From: JAGIBJ01 sp032119795
Lineage (GTDB): Bacteria; Actinomycetota; Thermoleophilia; Solirubrobacterales; Solirubrobacteraceae
Assembly (NCBI GenBank): GCA_032119795.1
Contig: JAUMFO010000001.1
Coordinates: 1 to 64,000 of the forward strand
Length of the DNA stretch: 64,000 nt
Reading direction: 5' to 3'
Below the pieces are notes generated by a model, which worked only from the letters and a program-made list of their open reading frames with translations, ran no database searches and was not told the DNA's origin. Both the position numbers and the translations under genes were made by a program. Shown here one piece after another: positions 16,819 to 25,696 of this stretch (the first letter of the stretch is position 1; the number at the start of each line of letters is the position of its first letter).

Positions 16819-17385
16819 TCAGGAGACGCTCAGCGAGTCGAGTACCGGCGTGCAGATCGTCTCGTTGAACTGGGCGGCGTCGGCGAGCGGGCCGATGCAG
16901 TCGACGACGGTCTCCACCCCGTTGGCGTAGACGTGCAAGCTCCGGATCGACCGTGTGGCCCCCGCCATGTTGCCCACGCCCGCCAGCTCGACGGCGGGTT
17001 CGGGCACGCGGCGCAGCAGCGCGGCATTGAGGCGGAAGTTCGGATCGCGCGTCTTCACGGCGGCCTTCAGGCTGCGGCGCGTGTTGACGAGATCCTTTTT
17101 CGTCGTTGGCAGCGGCTCAGCGCGGGGGTAGCGCCACACGACGACGGCCCCTTGCCCGGACGTGGCGCGAACGACCTCTGGCCCACCTTCGGGGCCCGCG
17201 GTGAACTTCCAGGATGCGGGCAGATCGATCGAGCCGCCCGTCGGGAAGGCAAACGGCTCACCGCTGGGATCCAGCGCAGGGCGACCGACGCTGGGAGCCG
17301 ACGCGGGCCCCTCGCCACACGCGGCAAGGGCAGTCGTGAGCAAAAGTGCGGAGGTGAGCAGGACGCGGCGCACGGCCTGCATCAT
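16819..17385 (-). CDS. Predicted lipoprotein
   Basis: 188 residues from the ATG at 17385 (a second ATG follows directly). The signal peptide ends in a lipobox LAAC (about residue 21), so it is probably a diacylglyceryl-anchored surface protein. The mature part has a single compact domain of about 160 residues with two cysteines (VDCIG, ETICT) and resembles small LpqN-like domains in layout, but I do not recognise a family. The ATGATG start overlaps the TGA of xerD, so it is coupled to it; mutM follows six bases later. Confidence 0.85.
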   Translation of the reverse strand: MMQAVRRVLLTSALLLTTALAACGEGPASAPSVGRPALDPSGEPFAFPTGGSIDLPASWKFTAGPEGGPEVVRATSGQGAVVVWRYPRAEPLPTTKKDLVNTRRSLKAAVKTRDPNFRLNAALLRRVPEPAVELAGVGNMAGATRSIRSLHVYANGVETVVDCIGPLADAAQFNETICTPVLDSLSVS

Positions 17386-18323
17386 CGCAGGACGGGCGGC
17401 GCGGAGACGAGCTTCGCTCGGGGGTGTGCGTTCACGTAGGCGTCGCGCAGATGGTCGGCGGAGACGTGCGTGTAGATCTGCGTGGTCGCGACGCTGGCGT
17501 GGCCGAGCATCTCCTGCAGCACCCGGAGGTCGCACCCACCCGCAAGCAGGTGGGTCGCGAAGGTGTGGCGGAGCATGTGCGGCCCGACCTCATGAGCGAT
17601 CCTCGCGTCGATGCCCGCCTGCTGGACGACGGCGTGAACCGATTGGCGGCTGATTTTGCCGCCGCGGTTGTTCAGCACCAGCCACGGCTGCGGGCGGTCA
17701 CGCAGGAGCGCCGGGCGGCCGTGGAGGAGCCAGGCGCGCAGTGCCGAGAGCGCCGCCGAACCAAACGGGACGATCCGTTCCTTGTTGCCCTTGCCGCGCA
17801 CGAGCAGGAGGCGCTCTTCAAGGTCGACGCTGCGCAGCTCCAGATCGGTGAGTTCGGAGACACGCAACCCGCTGGCGTAGAGCAGCTCGAGCATCACCCG
17901 ATTGCGGAGGGCGAGCGGCGCGTCGCCGCGGGCCGTCTCGATGACCGACGCAACCTCGTCGCGGCTGAGCGCCTCTGGCGCGGCACGGCGCTCCCGCGGC
18001 GGCCTCAGGTCGACGGTCGGGTCGCGCGGCAGCCGGGCTTCCGCCACGAGAAATCCGTAGAGCTGACGGATCGAAGCGGTGTGGCGGCGCAGGGTCGCGA
18101 TGCTCTTGCCTTCATCTGCGAGCGATGCGAGGTAGGCCGACAGCTGCGTGTGGGTCGCGGCAAGCGGGTCGACGTCTTGGCCCAGCAGCGTTGCACCAAG
18201 CCGTTCCAGATCGGTGCGGTACGCCGCGACGGTGTTGCGCGAGCGGCCGCGCTCGACCGTCAGCCAGGCGAGGAGATCCTCAACCGCCGCCGCGTACGCG
18301 AGGCCGGTCTTGGCGGTGTTCAC
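17382..18323 (-). CDS. xerD: Site-specific tyrosine recombinase XerD
   Basis: A 313-residue recombinase with an N-terminal SAM-like core-binding domain (about 12-95) and a C-terminal catalytic domain. The catalytic set is visible: Arg in ASGLRVSEL, Lys in GKGNKER, His/Arg in HMLRHTFATHLL, His in LGHAS, and the nucleophile Tyr in TQIYTHV. It resolves chromosome dimers at dif with XerC. The GTG start overlaps the stop of the 73-residue ORF upstream (GTGA). Housekeeping context argues against a phage integrase. Confidence 0.95.
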   Translation of the reverse strand: MNTAKTGLAYAAAVEDLLAWLTVERGRSRNTVAAYRTDLERLGATLLGQDVDPLAATHTQLSAYLASLADEGKSIATLRRHTASIRQLYGFLVAEARLPRDPTVDLRPPRERRAAPEALSRDEVASVIETARGDAPLALRNRVMLELLYASGLRVSELTDLELRSVDLEERLLLVRGKGNKERIVPFGSAALSALRAWLLHGRPALLRDRPQPWLVLNNRGGKISRQSVHAVVQQAGIDARIAHEVGPHMLRHTFATHLLAGGCDLRVLQEMLGHASVATTQIYTHVSADHLRDAYVNAHPRAKLVSAPPVLR

Positions 18324-18541
18324 GGCCGCTGGAGCGTGATGTGCAGGTCGGCGTCGTCGAGCGCCAAGGTCGCGGCACGGACGAGCAGCTCGACGGCGGC
18401 GTGGCCGTCGTCGCAGACGCCGACCGCGACCGGGTAACCGAGCTGTGCCTCAGGGTCACGGTTGGCCGCACCGCCCGCGCAGAGCAAGGCCACGCCGCGC
18501 TCGGCGGCAGGCCCAGTCGGCTCGATGCGGACGTGCAGCAT
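18320..18541 (-). CDS. Small conserved-position protein between pyrG and xerD
   Basis: 73 residues with alternating hydrophobic and acidic segments (VAVGVCDDGHAAVELLVRAATLALDDADLHITL), apparently a compact alpha/beta protein without signal peptide. It lies in the pyrG-xerD interval, where related bacteria often carry a NUDIX hydrolase, but no NUDIX box is present. Tight spacing (14 bases after pyrG) and the GTGA overlap with xerD support translation. No family recognised. Confidence 0.65.
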   Translation of the reverse strand: MLHVRIEPTGPAAERGVALLCAGGAANRDPEAQLGYPVAVGVCDDGHAAVELLVRAATLALDDADLHITLQRP

Positions 18542-18555
18542 CGCGGCGGCGTCGG

Positions 18556-20223
18556 TTAGGCCGACTGCTCGGTCGCCACGCGGGTCGCGACCGGCGTTCC
18601 GCCGTGCTCAAGCGCGGCGGTGATGAACCCGTCGAACATCGGTGAGGGGCGCTCCGGCCGACTCTTGAACTCCGGGTGGAACTGCGCAGCGACGTAGAAC
18701 GGGTGATCCGTGAGCTCGATCGCCTCGACGAGACGCTCATCCGGAGACGTGCCGCTCACCACGAGGCCTGCCGCTTCAAGACGGCGACGCAGGAAGAGGT
18801 TGACCTCGTACCGGTGGCGGTGGCGCTCGTAGGCGATCGCCTCGCCGTAGAGCTCCAGCAGCTTGGTGCCCTCGTGGAGCTTCACCGGATCGGCGCCCAG
18901 GCGCATGGTGCCGCCGAGGTCGGCGACTTCCTTCTGCTCGGGGAGCAGGTCGATGACCGGGAAGGGCGTCTCGGGATCGAACTCCGTCGAGTTGGCCCCT
19001 TCCATGTCGGCGACGTTGCGCGCGAACTCGGCCACGGCGATCTGCATGCCCAGGCAGATGCCAAGGAACGGGATGTTGTCTTCGCGGGCGACTTGGGCGG
19101 CGAGGATCTTGCCCTCGACTCCGCGTCCACCGAAGCCACCGGGGATGAGGACGCCATCGGCGTCGGCGAGACGGTCGGCGGCCTGCGCGCGGGTGGTGAG
19201 CGTCTCAGAGTCGACCCAGTCGATCTCGATGCGCGCGCCGTGCTTCCAGCCGGCGTGACGCAGCGACTCGGCGACCGAGAGGTAGGCGTCTTCGAGCTGC
19301 ACGTACTTGCCGACCAGCGCGATCTTCACGACGTCCTTCGCACCATCGATGCGAGCCACGAGCGACTCCCACTCGTCGAGCTTGGGCGCCGGCGCCTCAA
19401 GCCCAAAGTGATCGAGGATCACCTGGTCGACGTTCTGGCGGTGGTACTTCAGCGGCACTTTGTAGATCGAGTCGACGTCGACCGCCGTGATGACGGACTC
19501 CATCGGCAGCGACGCGAACATCCCGATCTTCTTGCGGATGTCGTCCGGCAGCTCGGTCGCGGCGCGGAGCATGAGCATGTCGGGCGCGATACCGATGCGG
19601 CGCAGCTCGTTGACGGAGTGCTGCGTCGGCTTGGTCTTGAGCTCACCGGCGTGCCCAATGTAGGGCACGAGGGTGAGATGAAGAAACATCGTGTTCCGAC
19701 GGCCAACCTCGACCGGGAACTGACGGATGGCCTCCAGGAACGGCAGCGACTCGATATCGCCGACGGTGCCACCGATCTCGGTGATGACGACGTCGACGCC
19801 GGTCGTCTCGCCGATCAGGCGGATGCGGTTCTTGATCTCATCGGTGATGTGCGGGACGACCTGCACGGTGCCACCGAGGTAGTCGCCGCGGCGCTCGCGG
19901 CGGATCACGGAGTTGTAGATGCCGCCGGCGGTGACGTTCGAAGCGCGCGACGTGTTCGCGCTCGTGAACCGCTCGTAGTGGCCGAGGTCGAGGTCGGTCT
20001 CGGCGCCGTCCTCGGTCACGAAGACCTCACCGTGCTGGTACGGCGACATCGTGCCCGGATCCACGTTGATGTAGGGATCGAACTTCTGGATCGCCACCGT
20101 GACGCCACGGCTGACGAGCAGTCGACCGATCGAGGCTGCCGCGATGCCCTTACCGAGGGACGAGACCACACCTCCCGTGACGAAGATGTAGCGGGTGTCG
20201 GGGCGACGGTTTTGCGAGGGCAC
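18556..20223 (-). CDS. pyrG: CTP synthase
   Basis: 555 residues, the normal CTP synthase length. The N-terminal synthetase domain opens IFVTGGVVSSLGKG (P-loop) and holds DPYINVDPGTMSPYQHGEV. The C-terminal class I glutamine amidotransferase has the nucleophile Cys in PFLGICLGMQ and the His/Glu pair in FHPEF. It makes CTP from UTP, ATP and glutamine. The GTG at 20223 is the start that gives a family-typical N-terminus; the longer open frame upstream runs through recN and is not coding. Confidence 0.98.
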   Translation of the reverse strand: MPSQNRRPDTRYIFVTGGVVSSLGKGIAAASIGRLLVSRGVTVAIQKFDPYINVDPGTMSPYQHGEVFVTEDGAETDLDLGHYERFTSANTSRASNVTAGGIYNSVIRRERRGDYLGGTVQVVPHITDEIKNRIRLIGETTGVDVVITEIGGTVGDIESLPFLEAIRQFPVEVGRRNTMFLHLTLVPYIGHAGELKTKPTQHSVNELRRIGIAPDMLMLRAATELPDDIRKKIGMFASLPMESVITAVDVDSIYKVPLKYHRQNVDQVILDHFGLEAPAPKLDEWESLVARIDGAKDVVKIALVGKYVQLEDAYLSVAESLRHAGWKHGARIEIDWVDSETLTTRAQAADRLADADGVLIPGGFGGRGVEGKILAAQVAREDNIPFLGICLGMQIAVAEFARNVADMEGANSTEFDPETPFPVIDLLPEQKEVADLGGTMRLGADPVKLHEGTKLLELYGEAIAYERHRHRYEVNLFLRRRLEAAGLVVSGTSPDERLVEAIELTDHPFYVAAQFHPEFKSRPERPSPMFDGFITAALEHGGTPVATRVATEQSA

Positions 20224-20239
20224 GGAGGACAATCCTAGA

Positions 20240-21934
20240 TCACGCCGCGGACTGTGCAGTGGCCGGCTCACGGTTGGCCGCAGCACGCAGGCGTTCTGCA
20301 TGTTGGAGGGCGGCGGCATCATCGTCGGCGGCGCCCAACATGCGGACCAACTCGCCTGTGACGCCGTCCCCCGATAGGGCGGCAATCGTGGTGCGGGTGT
20401 CGCGCTTGCCGACCTGCTTGACGATCGTCGAGTGGTGGTCGGCCAGGGCCGCGACCTGCGGGAGATGGGTGATGCAGAGCACCTGGCGCCCGGCCGCGAG
20501 GTGCTGGAGCTCGGCACCAAGGGCCGCCGCGGTGCGGCCGCCGATACCGGCGTCGATCTCGTCGAGGACGTAAGTCGTCTCCGCTCCCCCGCCAGCAGCC
20601 CCAACCAGCGCCAACAGGACGCGTGACAGCTCACCGCCGGAGGCCACGTCGCGCAGGGGCGCAGCGGGCGCGCCAGGGTTGGCCCGTAGGACGAACTCCA
20701 CGGCGTCGGCGCCCATCGGCCCTGGGGCGACTTGGCGCAGGTCGATGACGAACTCCGCGGCTTCCATCGCCAGACGTGCCAGGCGCTCGCTTACGCCCGC
20801 GCCGAGCGCCTTGGCTGCCGCGCGCCGGGACTTCGTGAGCGCGGCCGCCGCTTTCGTCCGAACCTGGATGGCGTCGGCGAGGTCGGCTTCGAGCCGCGCG
20901 CGGGCCGTCTCCACATCGCCGAGTTCCTCCAGGATCGCCCGACACGCGTCGGCGTGCCCGAGGACCGCCTCGGTCGTGCCGCCGTACTTGCGCAGCAGGC
21001 GCTCGAGTTCAGACATCCGAACCTCGACGGCTTCCAGGCCGCCAGGTTCGGACTCCAGATCAGCAAGGTAGGACCGCAGCTCGGCGCCGATATCGGCGAA
21101 CTCGATCGCCGCGGAGCGGAATCGCTCGATCAGCGGATCAAGGGCTTCGTCGACGGCCTCCGCGGACTCCAGCTCCGCGAGCGCAGCAGCGCTCAGCGAG
21201 CCGATCCCACGAATCTCCGACTCGTCGGCGTCGATCGCCTCCGCCCCGGCCGAGGCGGCGCCGCGCAGCCGCTCCAGATGACGCAGCCGCTCGCGCTGGG
21301 CGCCGAGTTCCTCGGCCTCGCCAGGCTGCGGCGCGATCCGTTCGATCTCTTCGAGCTCGAACCGAGCCATATCGACCCGGCGCTCGCGCTCGGCCGCCAG
21401 CTCATCGAGTTCGGCCAACCTTGCCTGCGCGGCCCGTACGCCCTCGTGGGCGGTGGCGGCAGCGCTCAGACGACCAACCTGCTCAGGCCCAGCGGCAGCA
21501 TCAACCAACTCAAGCTGCGCCCGCGGCTCAACGAGCCGGCGGTGCTCATGCTGCCCGGTGAACGCGATCAGGGCCTCAGCGACCTCCCGCAGCTCGGTCG
21601 CGGTGGCCGTGCGGCCCGCGACGTAGGCGCGGGTGCGCCCCTCGGCGGTGATCCGCCGAGCCAGCACGAGCTCCTCGGCGTCGGCCGGGATCCGATCGCC
21701 GAGCAGCGCGCGCAGCGAGTCGGTGAGTTCGAAGATCCCCTCGACGTAGGCCTCCGGCGCCCCGGTGCGCACGAGCGACTGCTTCGATCTGCCACCAAGC
21801 AGCAGGTCGAGGGCGCTGGCAAGCATCGTCTTGCCGGCACCGGTCTCCCCGGTGATCACGTTGAGTCCTGGACCGAGCCGCAGCTCAGCTCGCTCGATCA
21901 GGACGAGGTTCTCGACACGCAGTTCAAGAAGCAC
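20240..21934 (-). CDS. recN: DNA repair protein RecN
   Basis: A 564-residue SMC-like ATPase. It has Walker A GETGAGKT near residue 33, a long central coiled coil rich in Glu/Ala/Arg/Leu, the ABC signature SGGELSRVLLAL, and Walker B VLDEIDAGIGG. It acts in double-strand break repair by holding broken ends. The GTG start at 21934 (VLLELRVENLVLIERAEL) matches the family N-terminus. It sits between nadK and pyrG, a common actinobacterial order (tlyA-nadK-recN). Confidence 0.97.
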   Translation of the reverse strand: MLLELRVENLVLIERAELRLGPGLNVITGETGAGKTMLASALDLLLGGRSKQSLVRTGAPEAYVEGIFELTDSLRALLGDRIPADAEELVLARRITAEGRTRAYVAGRTATATELREVAEALIAFTGQHEHRRLVEPRAQLELVDAAAGPEQVGRLSAAATAHEGVRAAQARLAELDELAAERERRVDMARFELEEIERIAPQPGEAEELGAQRERLRHLERLRGAASAGAEAIDADESEIRGIGSLSAAALAELESAEAVDEALDPLIERFRSAAIEFADIGAELRSYLADLESEPGGLEAVEVRMSELERLLRKYGGTTEAVLGHADACRAILEELGDVETARARLEADLADAIQVRTKAAAALTKSRRAAAKALGAGVSERLARLAMEAAEFVIDLRQVAPGPMGADAVEFVLRANPGAPAAPLRDVASGGELSRVLLALVGAAGGGAETTYVLDEIDAGIGGRTAAALGAELQHLAAGRQVLCITHLPQVAALADHHSTIVKQVGKRDTRTTIAALSGDGVTGELVRMLGAADDDAAALQHAERLRAAANREPATAQSAA

Positions 21935-22019
21935 GACTGCGTTGTACCGTAGCCATCGGACGAACACCTGTTCGTAGCTGCAACAAATCGCACAAGAACC
22001 TGCACCAACTTTGCGCAAC

Positions 22020-22036
22020 CGCCCCGAAACGGGGCG
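22020..22036 (-). terminator. Stem-loop downstream of nadK
   Basis: CGCCCCG-AAA-CGGGGCG, a perfect 7-bp GC stem with a 3-base loop, 19 bases after the nadK stop. No U-tract follows, as is usual in high-GC actinobacteria, so it may be only a partial terminator before recN. Confidence 0.6.
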
Positions 22037-22054
22037 CTCCTACGCCGACGAGCG

Positions 22055-22927
22055 TCAGCCGCGCAGGTGGCCGAACTTCTCGCGCAGTCGCGCATAGAAG
22101 CTCGAGCCCGGCAGCTGCGCGAGCACCGACGCACCCGGGCGGTAGCCCAGCGTCACGCGGCGCCCCGGATCGACGAGTACCCCGTTGGCGCGGCCGTCCA
22201 CGAGCAGCTCGAGGGCATCCTGGCCGCGGTTCTCCACGACGAGGTTGTCGTTGGGTGAGACCACGATCGATCGTGCGGTGAGGGAGTGCGGCGCGATGAA
22301 CGAGACGGCATACCCCTCCACGCCCCACGCCATGATCGGGCCGCCGTTGGCGAGGTTGTAGCCCGTCGAGCCAGCCGGCGTACACGCCACCAGCCCGTCG
22401 CAGCGCACCGCCCCGAGAATCGCGGTGTCGACCCCATACCCAAGCTCGGCAACCCGCGAGCCCATCCGGCGGTGGATCGACACGTCGTTCATCCCGAAAT
22501 GCGTCTCGGGATCGCCCTCGACCTGGAACGTCACCGCCGGCACCTCGAGCCGGTCGAACTCGCCGTCGAGCGCCTGAGCGAACGTCTCGACGAGGTCGAC
22601 GGGCTCAGCCGTCGCCAGGAACCCCACCTGGCCGAAGTTGATCGCGAAGACCGGGATACCGGTTCCGCTGAACTCCCGAAGCGCCCGCAGGATCGTGCCG
22701 TCTCCACCGAGCGTGATGCACACGCGAACCAGCCGATCGGTGCTGACGCTGGGGATCACGTGGACGCCCAGCGCCACGAGCCGTTCGCGAGCCGCCTCCT
22801 GCTCATCGATGCAGAGTTCCACCCCACGCTCCGCGCACGCCTTGAGCAGCGCGCGGACGGGCGACTCGATGCCACGGACGGCGTCGTGCGTCATGAGCAC
22901 GACGCGGCTCTGAGCAACCTCGGTCAT
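22055..22927 (-). CDS. nadK: NAD kinase
   Basis: A 290-residue ATP/polyphosphate-dependent NAD kinase that makes NADP. The diagnostic GGDGT is present (ITLGGDGTILR), together with MNDVSIHR and TPAGSTGYNLANGGP. It begins at the ATG at 22927, 34 bases after tlyA, in the usual tlyA-nadK-recN order. Confidence 0.97.
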   Translation of the reverse strand: MTEVAQSRVVLMTHDAVRGIESPVRALLKACAERGVELCIDEQEAARERLVALGVHVIPSVSTDRLVRVCITLGGDGTILRALREFSGTGIPVFAINFGQVGFLATAEPVDLVETFAQALDGEFDRLEVPAVTFQVEGDPETHFGMNDVSIHRRMGSRVAELGYGVDTAILGAVRCDGLVACTPAGSTGYNLANGGPIMAWGVEGYAVSFIAPHSLTARSIVVSPNDNLVVENRGQDALELLVDGRANGVLVDPGRRVTLGYRPGASVLAQLPGSSFYARLREKFGHLRG

Positions 22928-22961
22928 CGCTGCCAGCCTGACGGGTCGCTTCGGCGGCAGT

Positions 22962-23753
22962 TCATGCGATTCCCGCTTCGATCTCGGGAGTGAGCTCGGC
23001 CACGGCGCCGTCCCGGGTGCCCTCCACCAGATGGAGGAAGGTCTCGCGGTTGCCCTTGGGCCCCGGCAAGCCTGCCGGCGCGGCTCCGGCGATCGCCCAG
23101 CCGAGCTGAGCAGCCGCTCCCGCCACCGAACGCACGGCATCACGGCGGTCCTCGTCGTCGCGCACCACGCCTTGCTTACCGACGCGGTCGCGGCCGACCT
23201 CAAACTGCGGTTTGACCATGAGTAGCGCGTCGAAGACCGGCCCGACGCAGGCGGCCACGGCCGGGAGCACTTTCGTCAGGGAGATGAAGGAGACGTCGGC
23301 GACGACGGCATCGACGGGGTCGCCAACGTCCTCGGCGTGCAGCTCTCGGGCGTTTGTACGCTCCAGCAGCTTGACCCGCGGATCCTGGCTGATGCTCCAC
23401 GCGACCTGCCCGTAGGCGACATCGACGCCGACAACGGACGACGCGCCACGCTGCAGAAGGCAGTCGGTGAAGCCTCCGGTCGAGATTCCGACGTCGAGCC
23501 AACGCCGGCCGTCGACGGTGATGCCGAGTTCATCGAGTGCCGACGCCAGCTTGTGCCCGCCCCTCGAGACGTACTCCTTGCCGCCACGCACGGCGAGGTC
23601 CACCTCGGCATCGACGAGTTGCCCGGCCTTCGCTGCGGGCTCGCGACCGATGCCGACGAGCACCTGCCCGGCCATGATCGCGGCGGCGGCTTTGGCGCGC
23701 GACTCAAACAGCCCGCGCTCCACCAACAGCGCATCGATGCGAGTTCGGGCCAT
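22962..23753 (-). CDS. tlyA: TlyA-family 2'-O-ribose rRNA methyltransferase
   Basis: 263 residues. The N-terminal S4 RNA-binding domain (ARTRIDALLVERGLFESR...) joins an FtsJ-like methyltransferase with LDVGISTGGFTDCLLQ as the SAM-binding loop and a K-D-K-E-like set including VKPQFEVGR. TlyA methylates C1409 of 16S and C1920 of 23S rRNA and governs capreomycin susceptibility in mycobacteria. An ATG four codons upstream (23765) is an alternative start. Confidence 0.95.
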   Translation of the reverse strand: MARTRIDALLVERGLFESRAKAAAAIMAGQVLVGIGREPAAKAGQLVDAEVDLAVRGGKEYVSRGGHKLASALDELGITVDGRRWLDVGISTGGFTDCLLQRGASSVVGVDVAYGQVAWSISQDPRVKLLERTNARELHAEDVGDPVDAVVADVSFISLTKVLPAVAACVGPVFDALLMVKPQFEVGRDRVGKQGVVRDDEDRRDAVRSVAGAAAQLGWAIAGAAPAGLPGPKGNRETFLHLVEGTRDGAVAELTPEIEAGIA

Positions 23754-23947
23754 CGCGCGCACCATAGAGAACGCGCCACCGCCAGGGCCGACGGATGCAA
23801 GAACGCGTGCGAATGTGGCGGGCGTCACCCGAGGAACCTGGCATGGCAGCGTCATGTGTTCACCCTCACCGCCCACCGGGGGACACCAGGGCGCCCTGTG
23901 CCCGAGATCACCTGGAAGTCGCTCGAAGTTACGGTTATGTAATCAAC

Positions 23948-24364
23948 GTGTTCACCGAGCTCTCACCCACGTCCAGTCGCCCCGTCCGACCCGCCACCAC
24001 CGCCCGCGGCAGGAGCGGGACCCTCTCGCTTGAGCTGCAATCCGGACTGAAGTTCGGGGTGGCCGTCGCGCTCGGCGCCACCGCCGTCTGGGGCTCGATG
24101 CCGCTCGCCGCAGCGGCGCTCGTTCTCGTCATCGCCGTCATCTTGGCGTCGCGCTCGCTGATCGTTCTGGGTCATGACCCGAGCAGCCCGCGGCACCTGC
24201 GTCCGCGCGAGCACGCACACTGGGATGGCGCGCTGGCAGTGGCCCTGGCCGTGATCGCGCTCGCCATCGCCGTCGCTGGTTCCACGGTCGCCGCGATCGC
24301 GACCGGTGCTGCGGCGCTGGCGCTGGCCTTGCTGCGTCTGCGCACGCGCTACGTCGCCGGCTGA
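23948..24364 (+). CDS. Predicted membrane protein
   Basis: About 138 residues from the GTG at 23948. A hydrophilic N-terminus of about 35 residues is followed by three or four hydrophobic segments (about 38-58, 59-75, 97-117 and 118-133) with a His/Arg-rich loop between (GHDPSSPRHLRPREHAHW). No family recognised. It is divergent from tlyA and convergent with the GGDEF gene. Earlier in-frame starts exist, but the sequence upstream overlaps the tlyA control region. Confidence 0.7.
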   Translation: MFTELSPTSSRPVRPATTARGRSGTLSLELQSGLKFGVAVALGATAVWGSMPLAAAALVLVIAVILASRSLIVLGHDPSSPRHLRPREHAHWDGALAVALAVIALAIAVAGSTVAAIATGAAALALALLRLRTRYVAG

Positions 24365-24404
24365 GCTGAGCGTCGGCGCATAGGGCGCCGAGTCTCGGCC
24401 TGGT

Positions 24405-25481
24405 TCAGGCCAGCGCCACTGGGTCGTCGGCGGTGACGATCCGATCGCGCCCCGTGCGTTTGGCTTCGTAGACCGCGGCATCGGCGGCTTCGAGCATCGC
24501 TTCCCAGCCTCCGTCGACGCCGCGCCGGCCGCTGACGCCGACGCTCGCGGTGATCTTGATTCCGTTGACGGCGCGGTCCTCACGCAGGATCGCGCAGAAC
24601 TGCTCGGCTCGGGCGATCGCCTGCCCAATCGTCGCGCCCGGCATCACCACGGCGAACTCCTCCCCACCGACGCGCGCCACCAAGTCGCTGGCGCGGCAGG
24701 ACGCCCCGAGCAGCTCCGTGAAGCGGGTCAGCGCAAGATCTCCCACGGGGTGGCCGTGCTCGTCGTTGATCCGCTTGAAGTGGTCGATGTCGATGAGCAT
24801 CGCGGTGATCGGGCGATCGTCGACGACCGCCCGGTCATAGTGGCGAGACAGCCGCCGCTCGAAGCCACGCCGGTTGAGCAGGCCCGTCAGCGGGTCGGTC
24901 GTCGAACTGTGCCGCAGGGAGTCGATCGTGGTGCCGAGGCTCTCGGAGAGTGCACGGACGGTGGTGACGACCACCACGCCGACCATGAGCGTCAGGAGGT
25001 AATCGACCCAGGGGAAGGCCTGAGATGCGTCATGCGCCACCAACGCGGCCGCGTAGCCCGTGGCCGTGAGGAGCGTCGCGGCCACCAGCTCCAGGCGTGA
25101 CAACAAGTAGGCGGCACCGAGCAGCGGCCACACGTAGAAGAGCGGGACCATGTTCGCACCGTCGACCACGGCGACCAGCACCGTGATCGCCAGGATGGTG
25201 GTGACGATGACGACCCTGGTGATGCCGGCGAACGAGCTGCCGCGCTGCAGCGCGAGGATGCCGGCGAGCACGACGAGCCAGGCCGCGGCGGCATGCGCCA
25301 GCGCAGGCTGATCGGTCGTGACCGACGGGACCGCGAACATCGCCTCGATCACGGCGGCGCCGACGAGCAACATCGTGATCGCGAAGCGGCGCCAGCTCTG
25401 GATCGAGCCGCGCTCGGGGGTGAGATCTGCAGCCGGCTGGGGAACCGGCGTTTGGGGGTGTTTTGGAGATCTTGAGAACAC
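24405..25481 (-). CDS. Membrane-bound GGDEF diguanylate cyclase
   Basis: About 358 residues from a GTG at 25481. Five or six membrane helices occupy roughly residues 30-185, followed by a C-terminal GGDEF domain. The active-site loop is intact as GGEEF, and a product-inhibition I-site RASD lies five residues before it. DPLTGLLNRRGFE is the domain opening. It should synthesise cyclic-di-GMP from GTP at the membrane. No recognisable periplasmic sensor domain is present, so the signal may be sensed within the membrane helices. An ATG at 25544 would extend the protein. Confidence 0.93.
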   Translation of the reverse strand: MFSRSPKHPQTPVPQPAADLTPERGSIQSWRRFAITMLLVGAAVIEAMFAVPSVTTDQPALAHAAAAWLVVLAGILALQRGSSFAGITRVVIVTTILAITVLVAVVDGANMVPLFYVWPLLGAAYLLSRLELVAATLLTATGYAAALVAHDASQAFPWVDYLLTLMVGVVVVTTVRALSESLGTTIDSLRHSSTTDPLTGLLNRRGFERRLSRHYDRAVVDDRPITAMLIDIDHFKRINDEHGHPVGDLALTRFTELLGASCRASDLVARVGGEEFAVVMPGATIGQAIARAEQFCAILREDRAVNGIKITASVGVSGRRGVDGGWEAMLEAADAAVYEAKRTGRDRIVTADDPVALA

Positions 25482-25696
25482 GGCGACGCCACGCTCCTGC
25501 CAGGGAAGCCGGCGGCGTGCGCAGGACATGGACCGTTCGCGCAAGCAGCCGGCGACCGACGGTAGTACGCGCGGGCCCGAACGGCAACGTCGCTGGCTAG
25601 TACATCCGGCCGGAACTGTCCGTTACCGAAACGGGAGCGTCCAGAACCGGCCCGTCTAGCTGGTGCGGCTCGGGCGCTCCTGAGCGGCGGCGCCCG

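Noticed and set aside
17382..18323. Phage integrase marking an integrated element
   Set aside because: It is the chromosomal XerD, in a housekeeping operon with a typical N-terminal domain and no neighbouring att repeats.
20224..20634. N-terminal extension of the pyrG frame
   Set aside because: It lies inside recN, is Ser/Arg/Pro-rich, and makes CTP synthase about 140 residues too long.
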